The notes under the pieces were generated by a model, which did not search any database, was not told the origin of the DNA, and saw only the letters and a list, made by a program, of their open reading frames with translations. The translations under genes and the position numbers were made by a program. A DNA stretch of 64,000 bases from Rhodospirillales bacterium URHD0017 (GTDB lineage: Bacteria > Pseudomonadota > Alphaproteobacteria > Reyranellales > Reyranellaceae): the NCBI GenBank assembly GCA_900110395.1, contig FODP01000023.1, positions 1 through 64,000 of the forward strand. The letters are read 5' to 3'. Of this stretch, positions 7,285 through 15,780 are shown piece by piece. The number at the start of each line of letters is the position of its first letter. The first letter of the stretch is position 1.

Positions 7285-8574
7285 CTAGGTCGCCCTGTAG
7301 ATCTGTTTCAACTGCGCAGCGGCGTCGGCGATGACCTCCTTGGTCGATTTGCCGGCGCAGGCCTTGGCGAACATGTCGACGACGACGAACTTCGCCACGC
7401 TCTCCGACTGTGCCCGGCTGAGCGGCGCGGGCCAGCCCGGCAGATGCGCGGTCTTGAGCGCATCGCGGTAGGGCAGGTTGCGCGGCTCGACCTTCCACAT
7501 CGGCGCGTCGTCGTACTTGTGCAGGAAGGGCTGGTAGTAGGTGACGGCGATGTCGAGCCACGGGCCGGCCTGCGCCGGCGCCATCAGCCAGCGCAGGAAG
7601 TCCTTGGACGCCTTCTGGTCCTTGGTGTGGGTGAAGATCGAATGGCAGAGCGGGTTCAGCATGTGGAACCGGCCCTTCGGCCCTTTCGGGTTCTCCGACT
7701 GGTCGATCACCTTGGCCATCTCGGGGAAGTCCTTCTTGGCCGCCCACAGGATCGACTCGGCGTTGTTGGTGCAGGAGATCTGCTCCGACAGGAACGCCTT
7801 GTTGTTGTTGACGTCGGTCCAGCCGAGGCAGTCCTCGACCATGGTCTCCTTGTAGAGCCGGCGGCAGTAGTCGACGGCGCGCGCGGTCTCGTCGGAATCG
7901 ATGACGATGGTCTTGCCGTCGGCCTCGACCTCGCGGGCGCCGTAGGACCACAGCAGCGGATAGAGCCAGCCGTGATTGTCGCCGAAGCCGTGGCCGAGTT
8001 CGAAGCCGAACGGATGGCCCGCCTTCTTGAGCTTGATGCCGGCTTCCAGAAGCTCGTCCCACGTCTCGGGGAACTTGTCGTAGCCCGCCTGCTTGAACCA
8101 GTCGGTGCGCCAGTTCATCAGCTGGCCGATATTGCCGAACGGGATGGCCTTCCACTTGCCGTTGACCACCACCGATTCCTGGGCCGATTCGTACCAGCCG
8201 CCACTTTCCTTGCCGATCTCGGCAGCGATGTCGCTGACATCGACGAACTTGTCGTCGAACAGGAAAGCCCAGTTGAAGCCGATCGCGGTCATGTCGGGGC
8301 CGGAGGCATTTTCGGCCGCGGTGGTGACGCGGGTCAGCAGGCTGCCGACGCTCACCACCTCGTAGTTCACCTTGATGCCTTTTTCCTTTTCGTAGGCCGC
8401 CGCGAGCTTGTTCTTGAAGAAGGCGTCGTACGGCGGCACGAACGAGCTCTCGTGCATCATCGTGAGGCTCTTCGTCTGGGCCCGGACGGCGGGTGCGCCC
8501 AACAGGGCGCCGGCAGTGCTGTACGCGGTAAGCTTAAGGACGTCTCGACGAGACTGACGGGAACCCAACGCCAT
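7285..8574 (-). CDS. ABC transporter extracellular solute-binding protein, family 1
   Basis: A 429-residue periplasmic binding protein. The N-terminus (SRQSRRDVLKLTAYSTAGALLG) has a twin-arginine-like pattern followed by a hydrophobic core and APAVRAQ, suggesting Tat or Sec export. The body shows cluster B/family 1 features: FFKNKLAAAYEKEKGIKVNYEVV at the first lobe, and WDELLEAGIKLKKAGHPFGFE, with Trp-rich ligand-cleft segments. ATG 8574 is chosen over 8613 because GGGAGGA lies about 10 bp upstream and the export signal starts directly there. It is the first gene of the importer operon and diverges from the acyl-CoA synthetase gene at 8749. Confidence 0.92.
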   Translation of the reverse strand: MALGSRQSRRDVLKLTAYSTAGALLGAPAVRAQTKSLTMMHESSFVPPYDAFFKNKLAAAYEKEKGIKVNYEVVSVGSLLTRVTTAAENASGPDMTAIGFNWAFLFDDKFVDVSDIAAEIGKESGGWYESAQESVVVNGKWKAIPFGNIGQLMNWRTDWFKQAGYDKFPETWDELLEAGIKLKKAGHPFGFELGHGFGDNHGWLYPLLWSYGAREVEADGKTIVIDSDETARAVDYCRRLYKETMVEDCLGWTDVNNNKAFLSEQISCTNNAESILWAAKKDFPEMAKVIDQSENPKGPKGRFHMLNPLCHSIFTHTKDQKASKDFLRWLMAPAQAGPWLDIAVTYYQPFLHKYDDAPMWKVEPRNLPYRDALKTAHLPGWPAPLSRAQSESVAKFVVVDMFAKACAGKSTKEVIADAAAQLKQIYRAT

Positions 8575-8748
8575 GGCGGAAGTCCTCCCTTTGCTTATTT
8601 GCGGGCAGAGCATAGCCGAGGCTGTCGGCGTTCACCAAGCCTTACTGGAATGTCCGAACTTTTGACGTGCAATGCGGCAAAGATCGTGCCGATGGACAAA
8701 ACCCGACACCGGTCGGAAGCTCGGTTCGATGAACAGCAGAGGAAACGA

Positions 8749-10272
8749 ATGACGTCGGGTATTCCCGTCGAGGACTGGATCGCTTATCACGCGCGGTTCG
8801 CGCCGGGGTCGGTGGCGGCGCACGATCTGGCGTCGGGCCGGCGATTCACCTACGCCCAGTTCGACGAGCGCATGACGCGCGCAGCGCTGTGGCTCAGCCG
8901 CAGCTTCGGCGTCGGAGAGGGCGACCGGGTCGCGGTGCTCAGCATGAACGACACCGACGTCTTCGAATTGCAGTTCGCCTGTCGCCGGCTGGGGGCGGTC
9001 TTCCTGCCGTTGAACTGGCGCCTGGCCGTGCCCGAACTCGAGTTCATCGCCAAGGATGCGGGGCCGGTGGTGTTGATTCACGGGGAGGAGTTCGCCGACG
9101 CTGCCTTCGAGGTGGCAAAGCTCGCGGGCGTGCCGCATACGGCCGATCTCGCCAACGGCAAGAGCAGCGCCTACGAGGCCGGGCTCGCCGCGGCAAACGG
9201 CACGCTCGAGCCGCCGCCACTCGATCTCGCCGATATCTGGACCATCATGTACACGTCGGGCACGACCGGCCGGCCGAAGGGCGCGCAGATCACCTACCGG
9301 ATGTGCGTGTTCAACGCCCTCCAGTCGGCCATGATGGTCGGGCTGACGGCTGAGAGCCGGAACCTGGTGTTCCTGCCGACCTTTCACACCGGCGGCTTGA
9401 ACGTCTACGCCAATCCGACCTTCCATACCGGCGGCTGCAACGTCGTGATGCGGAGCTTCGAGCCGGCGCAGTTCCTGCGGCTGCTCGGCGACCGCGCCCT
9501 CGGGCTCACGCATGCGCTGGGCGTGCCGACCAACTTCCTGATGCTGGCGCAGGAGCCGGGCTTTGCCGCCGCCGACTTCTCGCACATCGTTTCCCTGGGC
9601 GTCGGCGGCGCGGCGGCGCCGCTGGCGCTGATCGAGGAATACGGCCGCAAGGGCATCAAGCTGCAGCAGTGCTGGGGCATGACCGAGACCGGTCCGGTCG
9701 GGCTCCTGCTGTCGGGCGACAAGGCGCTCAGCAAAGTGGGCTCGTCCGGCCTGCCGCCGCTCTACGTGCGGCTGAAGATCTGCGATCCCGACGGCAACGA
9801 GGTGAAGCGCGGCGAGACCGGCGAGCTGATGATCAAGGGGCCGACCGTGACGCCGGGCTACTGGAACCGGCCGGAGGCCAACCGCACCTCGTTCACGGCG
9901 GACGGCTGGTTCCATACCGGCGATGCTGCGCGGCAGGACGACGACGGCTACTACTATATCGTCGACCGCTGGAAGGACATGTTCATCTCCGGCGGCGAGA
10001 ACGTCTATCCGGTCGAGGTCGAGAACGTGATCTACCAGCTCGACGGCGTGCTGGAGAACGCCGTGGTCGGCGTGCCGCATGAGAAATGGGGCGAGGTGGG
10101 CCGTGCCTTCGTCGTGCTGAAGGCCGGCGCCAATCTCGACGAGGCGGCGGTGATCGAGCACTGCGGCGGCCAGCTCGCGCGCTACAAGGTGCCGAAGGAG
10201 GTGCGTTTTCTCGGCGAGCTGCCGCATAATGCGACGGGCAAGGTGCTGAAGCACCAGCTTCCGCGCAGCTGA
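8749..10272 (+). CDS. AMP-forming acyl-CoA synthetase (AMP-binding family)
   Basis: A 507-residue ANL-superfamily enzyme that activates a carboxylic acid as acyl-AMP and then the CoA thioester. The phosphate-binding loop YTSGTTGRPKG is at residues 168-178. Further motifs are QQCWGMTETGPVG (adenine-binding region), DGWFHTGDAARQDDDGYYYIVDRWKDM (hinge with the Arg) and the C-terminal catalytic lysine in LPHNATGKVLKHQL. ATG 8749 follows AGAGGA; the frame stays open far upstream, but that part is a shadow of the opposite-strand binding-protein gene. It precedes an extradiol dioxygenase gene by 17 bp, suggesting an operon for degrading an aromatic or related acid. The substrate is not predictable. 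Confidence 0.9.
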   Translation: MTSGIPVEDWIAYHARFAPGSVAAHDLASGRRFTYAQFDERMTRAALWLSRSFGVGEGDRVAVLSMNDTDVFELQFACRRLGAVFLPLNWRLAVPELEFIAKDAGPVVLIHGEEFADAAFEVAKLAGVPHTADLANGKSSAYEAGLAAANGTLEPPPLDLADIWTIMYTSGTTGRPKGAQITYRMCVFNALQSAMMVGLTAESRNLVFLPTFHTGGLNVYANPTFHTGGCNVVMRSFEPAQFLRLLGDRALGLTHALGVPTNFLMLAQEPGFAAADFSHIVSLGVGGAAAPLALIEEYGRKGIKLQQCWGMTETGPVGLLLSGDKALSKVGSSGLPPLYVRLKICDPDGNEVKRGETGELMIKGPTVTPGYWNRPEANRTSFTADGWFHTGDAARQDDDGYYYIVDRWKDMFISGGENVYPVEVENVIYQLDGVLENAVVGVPHEKWGEVGRAFVVLKAGANLDEAAVIEHCGGQLARYKVPKEVRFLGELPHNATGKVLKHQLPRS

Positions 10273-10289
10273 GACCGGGAGGAACGCGC

Positions 10290-11303
10290 ATGGCCAGTAT
10301 CGTCTTCGGCGCCGGTACGTCGCATACGCCGATGCTCAACATGACGGCCGAGGAATGGCCGTTGTTCGAGGAGGTCGACCGGCACCGGGCGCATCTCCAC
10401 ACGGACGGGCGCGCCGCGACCTACGAGGACCTGCTGGCGGCGGCACCGCAGTCCGTGCTGACGGAGATCACGCGCGACAAGCACACAACGCGCCACGGCG
10501 AGGCGATGGCAGCAGTCGACCGGCTGCGCGACGGGCTGGTCGGTGCCGACCTCGACGCGGTGATCGTGGTCGGCGACGACCACAAGGAGATCTATCACGA
10601 CGACAACATGCCGAGCGTGCTGGTCTACCGCGGCGAGACCATCGCCAACGTGCCCAATCGCACGGGACGCACCACCGCCGGCTCCCACGTCGATGGATCG
10701 CGGCGGCCCAACTGGATGCAGCGCGCCGCCGCGCGTTACTACGAGGAGAGCGAGACGCGGCACTATCCCGTGCATGCCGGCCTCGCCAATCATCTGATCA
10801 CGGCGCTGGTCGATGCCGAGTTCGACGTGTCGTCGGCCAACGCGCTGCCGGCCGGCGAGGGCGAGGGGCATGCCTTCGGTTTCGTCCATCGTCGCCTCAT
10901 GAAGGACGCGGTGCCGGTGATCCCGGTCGTGCTCAACACCTACTACCCGCCCAACCAGCCCTCGCCGCGGCGCTGCTACCGGCTCGGCCAGGCGATTCGC
11001 GACGCGATCGAGCGCTATCCCGAAGAGCTGCGCATCGGCGTCGTGGCCTCGGGCGGCCTCAGCCACTTCACGGTCGATGAGGAGCTCGACCGCGAGGTGA
11101 TCCGTGCGCTGCGAGAGAAGGACGCGAGCGCCCTGCAGGACCTGCCGCGCCGGCGGCTCAACTCGGGCAACTCCGAGATCCGCAACTGGATCTGCGCCGG
11201 CGGGGCGCTGGAGCATCTCGATGTGCGCTGGGTGACCTATTGCCCGGGTTATCGCACGCCCGCCGGCACGGGCACGGGCCTCTGCTTCGCGCATTGGGCG
11301 TGA
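10290..11303 (+). CDS. Class III (LigB-type) extradiol ring-cleavage dioxygenase
   Basis: A 337-residue protein of the LigB/DODA superfamily, which cleaves catechol-type rings with non-haem Fe(II). Conserved histidines are visible in GTSHTPML (His near residue 11) and GDDHKEIYHDDNMPS (first metal-site region and acidic neighbour). Later come VHAGLANHLITALV, AFGFVHRRL (His in the active-site pocket) and GVVASGGLSHF, the closing catalytic motif of the family. It starts 17 bp after the acyl-CoA synthetase. Long forms like this are annotated as protocatechuate 4,5-dioxygenase beta-like, and no separate alpha (LigA) gene is seen nearby. The natural substrate is unknown. Confidence 0.85.
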   Translation: MASIVFGAGTSHTPMLNMTAEEWPLFEEVDRHRAHLHTDGRAATYEDLLAAAPQSVLTEITRDKHTTRHGEAMAAVDRLRDGLVGADLDAVIVVGDDHKEIYHDDNMPSVLVYRGETIANVPNRTGRTTAGSHVDGSRRPNWMQRAAARYYEESETRHYPVHAGLANHLITALVDAEFDVSSANALPAGEGEGHAFGFVHRRLMKDAVPVIPVVLNTYYPPNQPSPRRCYRLGQAIRDAIERYPEELRIGVVASGGLSHFTVDEELDREVIRALREKDASALQDLPRRRLNSGNSEIRNWICAGGALEHLDVRWVTYCPGYRTPAGTGTGLCFAHWA

Positions 11304-11396
11304 CATCCGCGTGCGCGCAGTCCCCTTTGTGGGGAAAGGCACAGAACGCTCCTGACCCGGCACTAGAGTCGCCCATCTTTTTGATGGAGACCATCC

Positions 11397-12562
11397 ATGA
11401 GCTGGGATCATCAGAAATACATCGATTTCATCAAGAAGGAAGCGCCGGCGGCGGATCGCAGCAAGCTGCTGCAGACCATCTCCAAACCGTTCGTCCTGAA
11501 AGATCCGCCAAAACGCGGCGCTCCTCCGAAGATCTTCGTCACGTATTATTCGATGCCCGATTGGCTGGACATCTTCAGCAGTCCGCCGAAATCGCTGGCC
11601 TCTCCCCACGTCAGGCTCGACAGCCGGCTGGGCAAGGTGCCGTTCTCACAGATGATCGGCGAGTACAGGCATGCCGCGCAGCAGCATCTGGACAAAGTGA
11701 CCAAGCTGCTGGAGCTGATCGAGACGTTCCCCAGCGGAAAGGTCCTGCTGGCGGAGGTCGGCAGCACCGGCACACGACCCGCATCATGCCGTACTGGCAT
11801 TACTTCAGGACCATGCCGGGCGCCGACTATTTCAACTCGAACTCGATACCCGTGAAGCCCAGCGAGTCGATGGCCTACCTGGCCGACGGCACAGCCGGCA
11901 AAGACTATGAGGGCGGCTACGAAAAGAATGCGCCGGTGCGCGACGACAACAACGAGCCCATGTCGAGATACGGCAAGGGGACGGGAGCGGGGGCGAATGT
12001 CGTGCTCTTCTTCTCGGCCGAGACCTGGGAGAGCACCGCGGCATCGGAAGGGCCGGGCTTCAAGGCCGACGAAGTGCTCTTTCATGAGCTGGTTCACATC
12101 ACCCGCGTGATCCGCGGTCGCGAAACCCACACCTCGGTCGATGGTGGCGGTTTCGGAAACATCGAGGAGTACTTCGCCACCGTCATCACGAATGTCTACA
12201 TGTCCGACAAGGGGCTGACGCGGCTGCGCGGCCTCTACAGCAACGATTCCATCCGCCAGAAGAGAACGGAGGTGTGGGTCGACGGCCAGATTGTCATGGT
12301 CAAGACCGATCCGCTGCCGAAGGACTGGAACGTGATGAAGGACCCGGACAAGTTCTATGACAATGTCGACAACCTGAACCCGCCGCCCAAGGACCTGATG
12401 CAGATCTTCAAGGCCAAGCAGACGGACTTCTACCTGGCGCTGGCCCATCTTCCCGAGATCAGGCCGACGTTCAACCCGGTGGGACGACACTTCAGGGCAA
12501 ACCTGCAGCCGGTGGCCACGCCGCCCAAAGCCAGAGTTTCGCCGGGCGCGAAACGGCCTTAG
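11397..12562 (+). pseudogene. Frameshifted zinc metallopeptidase (HExxH, M91-like)
   Basis: Two overlapping frames together read as one protein of about 388 residues. The first starts at ATG 11397 (GGAGA upstream) and makes sense to about 11771 (...LLAEVGSTG). The sense then continues in the next frame from about 11771 (HTTRIMPYWHYFRTMPGADYF...) to the stop at 12562. One base appears missing at 11766-11775. The second part contains the zinc-site motif FHELVHITRVIRG (HELVH codons at 12083-12097) and the downstream GFGNIEEYFATVITNVY, whose Glu could be the third ligand. This is the arrangement of M91-type peptidases, which include type III effectors such as NleD. There is no signal peptide. It could be a real mutation or a sequencing error; no slippery heptamer is present. 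Confidence 0.7.
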
Positions 12563-12618
12563 CCGGCCGGTCCGCAATCGGCTAGCTTCCCGCTCCGGCA
12601 TGACCACGGGGAAGCACC

Positions 12619-13539
12619 ATGAAGGCTGCGTATATCGAGAAGTTCGGCGGACCGGAGGTCCTGACCTATGGCGATCTGCCCGATCCGGTCGCCGGGGCGG
12701 GACAGGTCGTGGTCGACGTCGTGGCCGCGAGCGTGAACGGCGCCGACCCGAAGGTGGCGGCGGGCGACTACAAGCAGACCAAGTTCCCGCTGATCCTGGG
12801 GCGCGATTTCTCCGGCAAGGTCAGCGCCGTCGGTGACGGCGTCAGCGACCTCAAGGTCGGCGACGAGGTGTTCGGCGTGCTCGAGACGGGCCGCGACGGC
12901 ACCTACTGCGAGAAGCTGGCCGTCGGCGCCAACGTCGTCGGCAAGAAGCCGGCCGGCCTGTCGCATGTCGACGCCGCGGCGATGGCGCTGACCGGTCTCA
13001 CCGCGATCTGCGCGGTCGAGAACTCGCTGCAGCTCAGGCGCGGAGAGACCATCCTGATCCAGGGCGGGGCGGGCGGTGTCGCGGCGTTCGCCATCCAGCT
13101 CGCCAAGCATATCGGTGCGCATGTCATCAGCACCTGCAGCACCGGCAACCTCGACTACGTACGCAGTCTCGGCGCCGACGAGGTCATCGACTACAAGACC
13201 ACGGACTTCACCAAGGTGGTGAAGAATTGCGACGCGGTGTTCGAGACCGTGGGCGACGATGTCGCCACGCGCTCCTTCGCCGTCCTCAAGCCGGGTGGCC
13301 GCGCGACCTTCATCGCCTCCGGCGCGACGGCGCCCAAGCCCGAGCGCAGCGACGTGACCGCGCTCAGGCCGGCCGTGCCGCGCGAGCGCAAGTACATGGA
13401 ACGGATCGCCGAGCTCCACGGCAAGGGCATTGTGCGTCCGCAGCACGTCACGCTGTTCGAGCTGGCGAAGGCGCGCGAGGCGCTGAACGTCAGCGCGGCC
13501 CGCCATTTCAAGGGCAAGCTGGTGCTGAAAGTTCGCTGA
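12619..13539 (+). CDS. MDR-superfamily NADP-dependent oxidoreductase (quinone reductase-like)
   Basis: A 306-residue zinc-independent medium-chain dehydrogenase/reductase. The GroES-like part opens MKAAYIEKFGGPEVLTYGDLP and includes PLILGRDFSGKVSAVG. The Rossmann part has ILIQGGAGGVAAFAIQLAKHIG (the quinone-reductase AxxGxxG-type NADP loop), followed by VISTCSTGNLDYVRSLGADEVIDYK. The structural-zinc cysteines of classical alcohol dehydrogenases are absent. It reduces quinones or enones with NADPH; the physiological substrate is unknown. The start codon lies after GGGGAAGCACC. It precedes the 3-hydroxyisobutyrate dehydrogenase-like gene by 17 bp in the same direction. Confidence 0.9.
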   Translation: MKAAYIEKFGGPEVLTYGDLPDPVAGAGQVVVDVVAASVNGADPKVAAGDYKQTKFPLILGRDFSGKVSAVGDGVSDLKVGDEVFGVLETGRDGTYCEKLAVGANVVGKKPAGLSHVDAAAMALTGLTAICAVENSLQLRRGETILIQGGAGGVAAFAIQLAKHIGAHVISTCSTGNLDYVRSLGADEVIDYKTTDFTKVVKNCDAVFETVGDDVATRSFAVLKPGGRATFIASGATAPKPERSDVTALRPAVPRERKYMERIAELHGKGIVRPQHVTLFELAKAREALNVSAARHFKGKLVLKVR

Positions 13540-13556
13540 AGGTCGGGGAGGGTCAA

Positions 13557-14447
13557 GTGAAAGTCGGTTTCATCGGCGTCGGCAACATGGGCGGTCCCAT
13601 GTGCCGCAACATCATCAAGCGCAGCAATCACCAGGTGACGGTGTTCGACCTGAACGCCGCCGCGGTGAAGGCCTGCACCGATCTCGGCGGCACCGCCGCC
13701 AAGTCGATCGCCGAGGTCACCAAGGGCGCCGACCTCGTGCTGACCTCGCTGCCCATGCCCCGGGACGTCGAGGCCGTCACCCTGGGCGACGGCGGCATTC
13801 TGGCGAGCATCAGCAAAGGCCAGACCTACATCGACCTCAGCACCAACGCGCCGTCGATGGTGAAGAAGATCGGTGCGGCGATGGCGGCCAAGGGCATCGC
13901 CATGCTCGACGCCCCGGTGAGCGGCGGCACGACCGGCGCGGAAGCCGCGACCATCGCCATCATGGTGGGCGGCGACAAGAAGATCTTCGACGACGCCCTG
14001 CCGGTGCTGCAGTCGTTCAGCGCCAACGTGATCCACATGGGCGGGCTGGGCAGCGGCACGGTGGCCAAGCTGGTGAACAACATGCTGTCGTTCTGCAACA
14101 TGGCGGCGCTCAGCGAGGGCATGATGCTGGGCACGGGCTACGGCCTCGACCCGGAGAAGCTGCTGCACGTGATCTCGACCTCGAGCGGCAACTCCAACGC
14201 CATCAAGAACTTCACCTTGCGCGCCTTGCCGGGCAAGTATTCGCCGCCGTCCTTTGCCCTCGATCTCGCCTACAAGGATTTGCATCTCGCGCTGGAGCTC
14301 GGGGACGAGCTCGGCGTGCCGCTGTACCAGGGCGCGTCGACGCACAACCTGCAGCGCCTGGCCAAGGGCATGGGCTTCGGCCCCGACGACAGCACCTCGG
14401 TGCTGCGCGTCTACGAATCGATGCTGGGCCGTAAGGTAAAGCCGTAA
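13557..14447 (+). CDS. 3-hydroxyisobutyrate dehydrogenase-family NAD(P)-dependent oxidoreductase
   Basis: A 296-residue beta-hydroxyacid dehydrogenase starting at GTG 13557, with GGGGAGGG 6 bp upstream. The nucleotide-binding loop is FIGVGNMGGPMCRN at residues 4-17. The substrate motif DAPVSGGTTGAEAATI and the catalytic lysine region GSGTVAKLVNNML are intact, as is the C-terminal DLAYKDLHLALELG. The family oxidises 3-hydroxyisobutyrate, tartronate semialdehyde-type or related beta-hydroxy acids. The frame continues open upstream, but that region belongs to the preceding MDR gene in another frame. It is followed by a strong bidirectional hairpin at 14457-14485. Confidence 0.92.
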   Translation: MKVGFIGVGNMGGPMCRNIIKRSNHQVTVFDLNAAAVKACTDLGGTAAKSIAEVTKGADLVLTSLPMPRDVEAVTLGDGGILASISKGQTYIDLSTNAPSMVKKIGAAMAAKGIAMLDAPVSGGTTGAEAATIAIMVGGDKKIFDDALPVLQSFSANVIHMGGLGSGTVAKLVNNMLSFCNMAALSEGMMLGTGYGLDPEKLLHVISTSSGNSNAIKNFTLRALPGKYSPPSFALDLAYKDLHLALELGDELGVPLYQGASTHNLQRLAKGMGFGPDDSTSVLRVYESMLGRKVKP

Positions 14448-14456
14448 CTGGCAACG

Positions 14457-14485
14457 CTTCCTCCCCAGCTTCGCTGGGGAGGAAG
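14457..14485. terminator. Bidirectional 13-bp hairpin between convergent genes
   Basis: Perfect arms cttcctccccagc (14457-14469) and gctggggaggaag (14473-14485) enclose a 3-nt loop. It occupies the 40-bp gap between the plus-strand dehydrogenase stop (14447) and the minus-strand enolase-superfamily stop (14488), so it most likely terminates both. A similar core (ttcctcccc/ggggaggaa) follows pyrG at 62886. Confidence 0.75.
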
Positions 14486-14487
14486 GC

Positions 14488-15552
14488 TCACACGGCGCAA
14501 TACCGTTCCAGGAAGGTCGGATCGGGATCGAAGCCGAGTCCGGGGGCGGTCGGGACGGTGAGTTCCGGCTGCCAGAGCGTGAGTCCGCTGTTGCCGTACA
14601 TGTCCATGTGCGGTGCGGCCTCGATGACGGCGTAGTAGGCGGGCTGCTTCATCGTCGCCAGGAAGTGCAGGGTCGCGAGCCCGGCCGGGCCGATGAACGG
14701 CGTGTGCGGCGCGATCGAGACGCCGCGCGGCTCGAGCAAAGCCACGGCGCGTTGGTTCTCCGAGACGCCGCCGATCATGCAGATGTCGGGCTGCAGCACG
14801 CCGACCGGCGGCTTGGCGTAGACCGCAAGCTGCTCGGCCGAGCCGAGGTCGGCGCCCAGGCCGACCGTGATGCGCGGCAGCGACGGCCCGGCGAGCAAGG
14901 CTTCCGGCGGCCACACCGGATCTTCCAGCCATAAAAGGTCGAGCGCCTGCCAGCGCGCCAGGCTGGCCGAAACATAGGCGAGCGTGTGGGCGTTGTTGCA
15001 ATCGGCGACGAACGGCAGGGTCGGGCCGACGACCTTCCTGGCCGCCTCGATGACATCGAGGTCGAACTCGTGGACTTTCACCGCCGCGACCTTGGCGGCC
15101 AGCGCGTCGGCGATGCGCGCCGTGACCTTGGCCGCGTCGTTGTAGCGGTCGAGGCTCGCCATCACCGGTACGCGCGTCCGCACCGCGCCGCCCAGCAGAT
15201 CGGAGAGCGATTGGCCGGCCGCCTTGCCGGCGATGTCCCACAGCGCCATGTCGACCGCAGCCAGGGCGTTGATATTGGTCCCGGCGCGGCCGAACGACGC
15301 AAAGCGTACCCGTGCTTCGACGTTGAGGCGCTCGCGTTGGTCCAGCGCTTTGCCGAGGAAGAGCGGCGCGATGACGTCGATGATCGCGGCCAAAAGGCTC
15401 TTCTGCATGACCGGCCGCAGGCACAGGCACTCGCCATAGCCGACGAGGCCGGAACTGGCCGTCACCTTGCAAAGAAGGAGATGCAGCGCATCGGCGGCGC
15501 CTGGCGACCTGGGAATCCGCAGAGCGATAGGCTCTATCCGATCGATGATCAT
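14488..15552 (-). CDS. Mandelate racemase/muconate lactonizing enzyme-family protein
   Basis: A 354-residue enolase-superfamily protein. The capping domain is residues 1-125 (MIIDRIEPIALRIP... GLVGYGECLCL), followed by a TIM barrel. Visible barrel landmarks are VAAVKVHEFDLDVI (active-site Lys as KxH rather than the usual KxK), VADCNNAH (first metal Asp), LLWLEDPV (second metal Glu), the VGLGADLGSAEQL strand where the third metal ligand is expected, and VSIAPHTPFIGPAG. The family abstracts an alpha-proton from carboxylates for racemisation, dehydration or cycloisomerisation. The altered residues leave the reaction open. It diverges from the AtzG-like/amidase pair with a spacer of only 33 bp, so the two transcripts probably share control. 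Confidence 0.85.
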   Translation of the reverse strand: MIIDRIEPIALRIPRSPGAADALHLLLCKVTASSGLVGYGECLCLRPVMQKSLLAAIIDVIAPLFLGKALDQRERLNVEARVRFASFGRAGTNINALAAVDMALWDIAGKAAGQSLSDLLGGAVRTRVPVMASLDRYNDAAKVTARIADALAAKVAAVKVHEFDLDVIEAARKVVGPTLPFVADCNNAHTLAYVSASLARWQALDLLWLEDPVWPPEALLAGPSLPRITVGLGADLGSAEQLAVYAKPPVGVLQPDICMIGGVSENQRAVALLEPRGVSIAPHTPFIGPAGLATLHFLATMKQPAYYAVIEAAPHMDMYGNSGLTLWQPELTVPTAPGLGFDPDPTFLERYCAV

Positions 15553-15585
15553 GCGCTATCGTGCGCCCTCCGGAAGACGAAAGGA

Positions 15586-15780
15586 ATGCCCGTGCCTCCC
15601 TCGATCGACGAAGCCGAACTCGCCGCCATCCTGAAACGCGCCGGGCTCACCCTGACGCCGGACCAGATCAGGGGACTCCTACCGGGCGCCGCGATCTTCC
15701 AGGGATTGATTGCGCGCGTGAATGCGCCGCTGCCGCGCGAGGCCGAACCTGCCCTTACCTTCGACGTGGAGCAGAAGTGA
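15586..15780 (+). CDS. AtzG-like small protein (DUF4089 type), probable amidase partner
   Basis: A 64-residue protein beginning MPVPPSIDEAELAAILKRAG at ATG 15586 (AAAGG upstream). It has a GatC-like helical layout: a first helix (AELAAILKRAG), LTLTPDQIRGLLPGAAIFQGLI, and the closing EPALTF motif shared by AtzG-like proteins. AtzG is the small subunit that stabilises the AtzE amidase in cyanuric acid/biuret breakdown, as GatC does for GatA. Its TGA overlaps the amidase ATG (tgATG, 15778-15782), so the two are translationally coupled. The family call is from motif memory plus gene order. It is the kind of short gene usually missed. Confidence 0.72.
   Translation: MPVPPSIDEAELAAILKRAGLTLTPDQIRGLLPGAAIFQGLIARVNAPLPREAEPALTFDVEQK

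Noticed and set aside
7444-8748. Long plus-strand extension in frame with the acyl-CoA synthetase
   Set aside because: The frame is open only because it lies opposite the solute-binding protein gene in high-GC DNA. It carries no recognisable domain, and the synthetase begins normally at ATG 8749 with a ribosome site.
11766-11775. Programmed frameshift in the metallopeptidase gene
   Set aside because: No X_XXX_YYZ slippery heptamer and no clear downstream pseudoknot; a missing base is a simpler explanation.
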